This document shows positions 53,029-58,585 of a DNA stretch of 58,585 bases, one piece after another; the stretch's first letter is position 1; the number at the start of each line of letters is the position of its first letter. A program made the position numbers and the translations under genes. The DNA comes from Promethearchaeota archaeon (GTDB taxonomy: Archaea; Asgardarchaeota; Lokiarchaeia; Sigynarchaeales; SOKP01). The notes below the pieces were generated by a model. That model had not been told where the DNA came from, ran no database searches, and saw only the letters and a list, made by a program, of their open reading frames with translations. The stretch lies in contig JAUXAJ010000002.1 of NCBI GenBank assembly GCA_030620005.1, positions 1 to 58,585 on the forward strand, written 5' to 3'.

Positions 53029-54120
53029 TTAAAGGAATTTCCAAAACACACTTAAAATATTTGTTAAGGCCGATTTAATCTTTAAGATTTCGACCTTTTT
53101 AGATTTACTTGAGAAATCTATAAATTCAAATGCCGGTCGTTCATATTTTTCATTCAATAATGCTCTTAAAACAGAATGCACGCAATATGGTAACCCTATT
53201 AAACTATAACCTCCTTCCAAAATGAAGGTTAACCTTCCTTCGCACGTTTTTTCCGCTAAATTTAACATTTTTTCCGCAAATTTAAAGTAAGAATAGCTCG
53301 TTAAATTGCAGTTTCCAATCGGATCGGCGAAGTACATGTCAAAACCCATTGCTATTATTATTAAGTCGGGATTATATTCTTTTAAAATTGGTTCAACCAA
53401 GTCCACAACCTCTAAAAAGTCGTCGTCACCAATGCCTGCGGGGATCGGAAAATTAATGTTTGTACCTAACCCCTCTTCTACACCTAGTTCATTTAAATTG
53501 CCTAAATCGCCTTCTAAAAAGTCAAATTCGTGGATAGAGAAATAAAGCACGTCGGGATCCTCGTAAAAATAATGAACCAAACCGTCCCCGAAATGGTCGT
53601 CAATATCTATTATTGTGATTTTTTTATCGTATTGTTTTTCTTTTCGAAGGTATAAAATGGCATTAGCGATATTATTAAAAATGCATAATCCTGAGGCTCG
53701 TTCCGGTAGAGCGTGATGTCCGGGAGGTCTTACAATCGCAAACGACTGATTTACTTTTTTTGTTAAAATATTTTCAATTGCTTCTATTGTTCCACTTACC
53801 GCTTTTTTAGCCAGGTAAAAAGTATCTTCTGTCACGAATACTTCATCGCTCAACAATCCGCTTCCAAAAATTGACAAGTTCTTTATTGAATCAACGTGGT
53901 AGTTTGTGTGTGCAAGTTTAATTACTGACTCGTCGATTTCTTTAGGGATTATTCTCACGATTCTTTCGTCTTCAAGCATTTTAATCTTATCAAAATATTC
54001 TAAAATCGCTTTAATTCTTAGTGGGCTTTCAAACGATTGAAATGCGGGATTTGGATAGGGAGGAACGTGTTTTGAAGCGAAATCATCGTCAATAACGATT
54101 CCAATTTTATTTTTCGTCAT
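53029..54120 (-). CDS. HDAC-like deacetylase (class II / acetylpolyamine amidohydrolase type)
   Basis: This 363-residue protein has the arginase-like deacetylase fold. The His pair is in RPPGHHALPE (His135-His136). Zinc ligands are Asp174 and His176 in DIDDHFGDG, and Asp261 in GFDMYFADP. The catalytic Tyr is in EGGYSL. Substrate may be an acetylated lysine or an acetylated polyamine. The second His after His176, present in many HDACs, is Phe here. An N-terminal DDDFASKHVPPYPNP segment is typical of class II relatives. It is monocistronic by spacing. Confidence 0.9.
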   Translation of the reverse strand: MTKNKIGIVIDDDFASKHVPPYPNPAFQSFESPLRIKAILEYFDKIKMLEDERIVRIIPKEIDESVIKLAHTNYHVDSIKNLSIFGSGLLSDEVFVTEDTFYLAKKAVSGTIEAIENILTKKVNQSFAIVRPPGHHALPERASGLCIFNNIANAILYLRKEKQYDKKITIIDIDDHFGDGLVHYFYEDPDVLYFSIHEFDFLEGDLGNLNELGVEEGLGTNINFPIPAGIGDDDFLEVVDLVEPILKEYNPDLIIIAMGFDMYFADPIGNCNLTSYSYFKFAEKMLNLAEKTCEGRLTFILEGGYSLIGLPYCVHSVLRALLNEKYERPAFEFIDFSSKSKKVEILKIKSALTNILSVFWKFL

Positions 54121-54434
54121 GATAAAAAATTTAATTTCTTCGTGTTTATTTTGTAATAGATCAAATGAATTTATTTTAACGTGTAAACAAGTCTTATTAC
54201 AGAATTCTTCAAATATATTATTTCAGTTTTATTAAGTTGAAAAGGAAAGATAAAAAATTAAAATAAAAAGAAAGGTTTTAGAGTTTAAGTTCTTTAATTT
54301 TCATTTGAATTTCTCTCATTTTAAAAATACCTTAATAATTAACAATTTTCATTATTTGATTATCTAATTATCTCTCACGAAGAAATAAGCATTCCTTTAT
54401 AATTAAAATTCATTACTTATTATTTTTCAATTCG
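54121..54434. other. Gene-free AT-rich gap
   Basis: No gene is visible. A 13-codon reverse frame (MREIQMKIKELKL) ending near 54286 is too short to support. The promoter of the HDAC-like gene presumably lies at 54121-54180. Confidence 0.35.
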
Positions 54435-55238
54435 TTAATCTGGAATTGTAGCAACCGCTCGAACCCATCCCGCGCTGCCCCTCGCAATCTTTACTGGAAA
54501 ACAATAAATTGTTGCCCCGACTGGTGGTACCTTGTCTAAATTCGTCATTTTTTCCATCTGAAAGTATCCCAACTCTCTTCCGGCAAAATGCCCTTCCCAA
54601 ATTATTGATGTATCAGGATTTTTTTCTCTTACCGATTTTTTCCACTTTTTTGCCGTGATGGAAAAGGGCGCGTCCCACGACCAAGCGTCAATACCAATGA
54701 CGTGAACCCCTTGTCTTACTATGTGTAGTGTTGCTTCCTTTCCCACGCCTACTCCGTGGTCAATGTATTTCTTGGTTCCATGATGTTTTGGAGCGTTAGT
54801 ATGAACGCATAAAATATCTCCTTTTTTTAATTTGTGACCAATGTCTTCAAGTTTTTTATCAATATCGTTAGGAGTCATTATATATCCTTCTTCGTAATCC
54901 GTGCAATCCAATACTATTAAAGGTCCAATGCCCCATTCTAGTGGAAAATCGTCTATTGTCATGGCTTTTTTCTCTCCAATTTCTTTATCTTGGATTGGAG
55001 CGAAATGCCAAGGAGCGTCCATGTGGGTTCCACTGTGAGTCCCTAAAGTGATTGATTCTACGGCCCATCCTTTACCGTCGGGTAAGTGCTTGTCTGGTTT
55101 TAACCTTGGGAATACAAAGCCCATCTGATCTGCCCCTTCATCGTGAAGGGTATATGTAATGGAAGGACGCGTCAAGGGGGGATCAAAGACGGCTTCATCT
55201 GGATTTATAATAGGAATGGATAAATCTATAAATTTCAT
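54435..55238 (-). CDS. Cyclase / kynurenine-formamidase-like metal hydrolase
   Basis: The protein, about 267 residues, matches the cyclase family (PF04199). The metal motif THSGTHMDAPWHF gives ligands His, Asp and His near residues 71-81, counted from the upstream in-frame TTG. DLSIPI near the N-terminus and CVHTNAPKHH follow. Family members hydrolyse N-formylkynurenine or isatin-type amides. The size and extra PRLKPDKHLPDGKGW segment fit the longer bacterial/archaeal branch. ATG 55238 is taken as start; TTG 55247 is in frame. No tryptophan-degradation genes are nearby, so the substrate is open. Confidence 0.87.
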   Translation of the reverse strand: MKFIDLSIPIINPDEAVFDPPLTRPSITYTLHDEGADQMGFVFPRLKPDKHLPDGKGWAVESITLGTHSGTHMDAPWHFAPIQDKEIGEKKAMTIDDFPLEWGIGPLIVLDCTDYEEGYIMTPNDIDKKLEDIGHKLKKGDILCVHTNAPKHHGTKKYIDHGVGVGKEATLHIVRQGVHVIGIDAWSWDAPFSITAKKWKKSVREKNPDTSIIWEGHFAGRELGYFQMEKMTNLDKVPPVGATIYCFPVKIARGSAGWVRAVATIPD

Positions 55239-55412
55239 AAGATCCAATCTGATAGTATCTTATTAAAATTTTATTTTTTCGCTTGAAAATAAATTTAAAT
55301 TAAAATTTCTATATCTAAATTAGAAAAATAAGTCTTGGTGTTTGGATTTAGTCTTTCCTAATGAATAGTAGTATTAGTTTATTTTTTGGTATATATATAT
55401 TAATTAATAACC

Positions 55413-56174
55413 TTAAACAACATCAAGATCTATAAATTTTAGTAGTCCTAATGAATTTAAATGATATAAAATTTTCTGCACTTCCCTTGCAGGCATTCCT
55501 AATTCTTCGGCAATCTGCTCAACTGTTCTAAAACCATTCATCATGTGAGCTATCTCATATTCTTTCGCGTTTAAAAAACCTTGAGTAATGACTTGTTTGG
55601 GCAGTCTCTTCGAAAACCAATCAAAATTTTTCTCTCGATTTGTCATCAAATCGTTTTTAGAGATGATAAGGTCTTTTTTGGACAATAAATTAAATGTTCT
55701 TTTAAATTGTCTTCTAAAAACTTTTAGGAGAGGAATTCTTAATGTAATTTCCGCAATAGCACCATTCTTTAAGATTTTATCGATAGTTTCTTTAAAATCT
55801 AAAAAAATATTAATGTTAGTATTCCAATTTTCAAGGACCTTGCCATATCTTACATTAAATCTGTTAATAAGATTGCCAAGAGCTTCGTGAACGATTTTAT
55901 TATCATCGATATTATCAAAAGCAGAAGCAATAAAAACGTCCCCCTCAGTTAATAACATTAAAGAATAACGTTTCATATTTTTACTAATGGGTAGGATCTA
56001 ACCATTAATTATAATTTTAAGTTCTCTACTACCTTTGGAAAACCCAACAGAAACGTCTTTAATGATTTGTATGTATCCTGAAACTATATCTTGATTAAGA
56101 TCAAGGGTGCCATATATTCTATAAACTAAACAAATTCCAGATTCATTATGGATAACATAAATACTATGAATAAT
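55413..56174 (-). CDS. Longin-like domain with C-terminal winged helix; in-frame TAG and non-canonical start
   Basis: From ATG 55976 the frame gives 187 residues ending in a helix-turn-helix (GFRTVEQIAEELGMPAREVQ). Upstream in the same frame, past TAG 55998-56000, lie about 58 codons reading IYVIHNESGICLVYRIYG, DLNQDIVSGYIQIIKDVSVG and GSRELKIIING. Those are the first strands and helix of an Asgard longin-type domain, whose remaining strands (RYSLMLLTEGDVFIASAF) lie in the open part. The full protein would be about 253 residues. CAG (Gln) to TAG explains the stop. No ATG starts the frame; ATT 56174 takes its place. Confidence 0.65.
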
Positions 56175-56417
56175 CTTTCATCATCACCATGTTTTTTTAA
56201 AATTTTTTTTAAAAAAGTCAACTATTATATCCATGAAATGCGAGATTATATAGTTAATGAAAATATTTCCGTAGCGATGAATTTTTATTTAATGAATCTA
56301 ATTAATGAAAATTCTTCTAATTTCTCAATTCCATTCACAAAAAATGGCGTGAATGTTTCAATAATATGCATATAATAAAAAAAATTTGAAAATAAAAAAA
56401 TAATAGTTTTTTAAAGT

Positions 56418-58112
56418 TTACATCATTCCCGGAGGCATTCCACCCATTCCGCCCATTCCCGGAGGCATTCCACCCATTCCACCCATTCCTCCCATTCCAC
56501 CTGGGGGCATTGGGGGCATTGCAGACTTACTGCCAGCGATTATGTCGTCAATTCGTAATATCATTGAAGTTGCTTCAGTAGAACTTTTAATGGCTTGAAT
56601 TTTTACTATAGTAGGCTCTATTACTCCAATTTCCATCATATTAGGGATAACATCTCCAGTATCTAAATCGTGTCCAGCAAATTTATTTCCTTGTTGATGT
56701 GAAGCTCTTAACTTCATCAACACGTCAATTTGGTCTAGGCCGGCATTTTCTGCCAGTGTTTTTGGAACTATATCTAAACTATCAGCAAAAACTTCGACTG
56801 CTAATTGCTCGCGTCCTCCTAAGGTTTGGGCAAACTCTCTAAGTTGAATCGCTGTCTCTATTTCTGGTGCTCCGCCACCGCCAACAATTTTCTCGTCTTC
56901 AACAATATCTCTTATCACGCAAAGCGCATCGTGTATCGCTCTTTCAGCTTCATCAACGATGAGTTCGGTTCCACCACGGATTAAAATTACTACTGCTTTT
57001 GGATCCTTGCATTTTTCAATGAAAATCCAAGAGTCGTTCATGATCTTGCGTTCTTCAACTAAGCCTGCCCAGCCAAGTTGATCTTCCGTGATATCGTCAA
57101 AATTAGTAAAGATTTGTCCTCCAGTCGCTTTAGAAAGTTTTTCTATGTCAGATTTTTTAACTCTCCTAATTGCCATTATGCCAGCTTTTGAGATAAAGTG
57201 CTGTGCCATGTCATCAATTCCCTTTTGGCATATGACTACATTTGCCTTTGAATTGACTATTTTTTCGACCATTGCTCGAAGCATCCTTTCTTCCTCGTCT
57301 AAGAATTGCTGGATTTGTTCAGGCGATGTTATTTGCAATTTGGAGTCAAATTCTGTTTTTTCAATTTCAACAGCGGATTGAATTAGTAGAATTTTCGCAT
57401 CCTTTATCGATTTAGGCATGCCTGGACTAACGACTTCCTTATCTAAAATGATGCCTTTAATTAAACTCGTATCACTAATCATATCGCCTTCTTTTTTCTG
57501 AATTTGAACTTTTTCAATATCAGCTACCCATTTTCCGTTGCTATCTTTTTCAGCAATAGCCTTTATAGCATTCATGCATATTTCTGCAAGCTTTTCTCTT
57601 GATTCTGAAATGATTTTTGAGGACATGCAGGTCATTGCAGCGTTTTTTAGCCCATTATCGTCGTCAATACCGCTCTTTACAGACATTGCGTTTAAAATTT
57701 CAATAGCCTTATCAGCGGCTTTCCTAAAACCTTCTGCGATGACTGTTGGATGAATTTTTTGCTGTAATAACTTTTCAGCTCGCTTTAACAGCTCACCAGC
57801 AAGAATCACGCTAGTCGTGGTTCCGTCTCCAACTTCAGAATCTTGAGTCTTTGCGACTTCAACCATCATTTTGGCAGCGGGGTGTTGAACATCAATTTCT
57901 TTCAGAATTGTTGCTCCATCGTTGGTAATCACGACATCTCCGAATTGATCAACTAGCATTTTATCCATTCCACGAGGTCCTAATGAAGTTCGAATCGATT
58001 CAGCGATAATTTTTGCAGCAGCAATGTTATTAGTCATGGCGTCCCTTCCGCGAGTTCTCTCAGTGCCTTCCTTTAAAATTAACACTGGAGTTCCCCCAAG
58101 TTGCGCACACAT
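56418..58112 (-). CDS. thsA: Thermosome (group II chaperonin) subunit
   Basis: This 564-residue protein is full length for an archaeal CCT/thermosome subunit, which folds proteins in a double ring with ATP. Motifs include TSLGPRGMDKMLVD, ITNDGATILKEIDVQHPAAK, GDGTTTSVILAGELL and the Asp-containing VGGGGAPE. The C-terminus is a string of Gly-Gly-Met and Pro-Pro-Gly-Met units, as in many group II chaperonins. The first residues MCAQLGGTPVLILKEGTERT give a sound start after GAGG. It ends with TAA directly after the repeat. Transcribed alone. Confidence 0.96.
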   Translation of the reverse strand: MCAQLGGTPVLILKEGTERTRGRDAMTNNIAAAKIIAESIRTSLGPRGMDKMLVDQFGDVVITNDGATILKEIDVQHPAAKMMVEVAKTQDSEVGDGTTTSVILAGELLKRAEKLLQQKIHPTVIAEGFRKAADKAIEILNAMSVKSGIDDDNGLKNAAMTCMSSKIISESREKLAEICMNAIKAIAEKDSNGKWVADIEKVQIQKKEGDMISDTSLIKGIILDKEVVSPGMPKSIKDAKILLIQSAVEIEKTEFDSKLQITSPEQIQQFLDEEERMLRAMVEKIVNSKANVVICQKGIDDMAQHFISKAGIMAIRRVKKSDIEKLSKATGGQIFTNFDDITEDQLGWAGLVEERKIMNDSWIFIEKCKDPKAVVILIRGGTELIVDEAERAIHDALCVIRDIVEDEKIVGGGGAPEIETAIQLREFAQTLGGREQLAVEVFADSLDIVPKTLAENAGLDQIDVLMKLRASHQQGNKFAGHDLDTGDVIPNMMEIGVIEPTIVKIQAIKSSTEATSMILRIDDIIAGSKSAMPPMPPGGMGGMGGMGGMPPGMGGMGGMPPGMM

Positions 58113-58171
58113 TTGATTTTCCTCTTATCTAATTGTTATTTATTTTTTTTCTTTTTTAATACTTATATAAA
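58113..58171 (-). promoter_or_regulatory. Thermosome promoter and ribosome-binding site
   Basis: On the minus strand a TATA-like TTATATAAGT lies at 58162-58171, about 50 bases before the ATG (58112), and GAGG lies eight bases before the start. The remaining upstream stretch to 58439 shows no gene. Confidence 0.5.
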
Positions 58172-58439
58172 GATCTCTATATCATAAGATTAAAAAAGTT
58201 TACTAATCGATGGATCGCGTTATTTTTTCATCGTTTATAACATTTCGAATGAAAGGGAATTTATCATTTAAGAAGTTATTTTTCTAAAAACGGTTGGAAA
58301 TGCCACTCATACCGACTTAGGGAAAGAAAGTAGGGGGAATGAAAAATTTAGTGATATAACAAGTATGATTTAAAATGCTACAAGTATTCTTCGCAACAAT
58401 AGTAGTTATTTGGCATGATATGAAACATGATTTTTTACC

Positions 58440-58585
58440 TTATGACCCAATAAACATTGATATTGATTTGGTTCTAGCGTTATAATTAATTCTCTCGATA
58501 TAAAGCTCGTCCATGTAATGCCCCCATATGCCATATCTTCCTCCACTTCTTGCCCTATTTAAAAGGTTAGGAGCATTACCAGGAT
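58440..58585 (-). CDS. C-terminal end of an unknown protein, cut by window edge
   Basis: The reverse frame is open from the window edge to TAA 58440-58442, about 48 codons: NAPNLLNRARSGGRYGIWGH, then YMDELYIERINYNART and SISMFIGS. The composition looks coding, with Tyr/Trp/Gly-rich stretches and beta-type alternation, but I do not recognise the family. Its start lies outside the window. Confidence 0.4.
   Translation of the reverse strand, partial: PGNAPNLLNRARSGGRYGIWGHYMDELYIERINYNARTKSISMFIGS

Noticed and set aside
13736..56174. Full reassignment of TAA/TAG to glutamine
   Set aside because: Thermosome and IlvD end at TAA, CDC48 and ROK end at TAG, all at the expected C-terminus and followed by noncoding DNA. 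Only some genes show sequence beyond a stop.
56148..56375. 75-residue plus-strand frame
   Set aside because: It overlaps the start region of the longin-wHTH gene on the other strand, is Asn/Phe/Ser-rich and shows no ribosome-binding site or family resemblance. A real gene cannot be fully excluded.
1..58585. tRNA, rRNA or tmRNA genes
   Set aside because: No cloverleaf with a recognisable T-arm (GGTTCGAAT-type) plus acceptor stem and no rRNA-like stretch was noticed by eye; a covariance search would be decisive.

Overview
The window is AT-rich archaeal DNA from an Asgard archaeon, most likely a Lokiarchaeia-type lineage. The sequence supports this directly: six intact Ras/Rab-like small GTPases plus two decayed copies, longin-like and V4R-type proteins, a profilin-like protein, a CDC48-type AAA ATPase, a group II chaperonin (thermosome) ending in Gly-Gly-Met repeats, TBP, deoxyhypusine synthase, a Dph6-type ATP pyrophosphatase and O-phosphoseryl-tRNA(Sec) kinase. 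No rRNA, tRNA or CRISPR array was recognised. Lineage placement is inference; no phylogeny was run.

Layout. 1-7900: the end of an IS200/IS605 TnpB, then a GNAT / MFS / ROK-kinase neighbourhood present twice. The left copy (232-1692) is reduced to one intact GNAT and two gene tails; the right copy (2599-6213) is complete. A radical SAM protein and an alpha/beta hydrolase follow. 8200-12900: a DUF362 protein, a protein made of 35-residue helical repeats, a small double-zinc protein and unknowns. 12900-13735: a gene-poor stretch with a 156-bp inverted-repeat-bounded structured element and a 3 x 25 bp tandem repeat. 13736-20400: a tetraether synthase-like radical SAM gene, a TraB/TIKI-like gene, a Gfo/Idh/MocA oxidoreductase and a MoxR ATPase. 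20400-25900: IlvD and a hydroxyacyl-CoA dehydrogenase between GTPase and transposase remnants, then a V4R-like protein and an intact GTPase. 25965-34200: aminotransferases, CDC48, PSTK with a GIY-YIG gene, and Dph6. 34300-41300: TBP, three GTPases, zinc-ribbon membrane proteins, a thioredoxin, PncC, a methyltransferase and a longin-like protein. 41300-44900: argS-speB-dys, an arginine/polyamine/hypusine operon. 45000-49800: DegT and Gfo/Idh sugar genes, a Lin0512 protein, two gene relics and a GTPase. 49900-58585: membrane protein, ABC ATPase with a minimal FtsX permease, profilin-like, HDAC-like, cyclase, longin-wHTH and thermosome.

The most striking overall feature is gene interruption. Several otherwise intact genes carry exactly one in-frame TAA or TAG with family-like sequence on both sides: the Tes-like gene, the TraB-like gene, a zinc-ribbon membrane gene, the gene at 46544 and the longin-wHTH gene; the MoxR gene also stays open beyond its stop. 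argS has a single frameshift at a six-A run. At several stops a Gln codon changed by one C-to-T step is a plausible ancestor. True relics (GTPase, V4R, TnpB, RHH antitoxin, reductive-dehalogenase-like tail, D-threonine-aldolase-like head) are also common. Whether the single interruptions are recent mutations, consensus errors or recoding cannot be settled from sequence alone. Global stop reassignment is unlikely, because thermosome, IlvD, CDC48 and ROK end normally at TAA or TAG.
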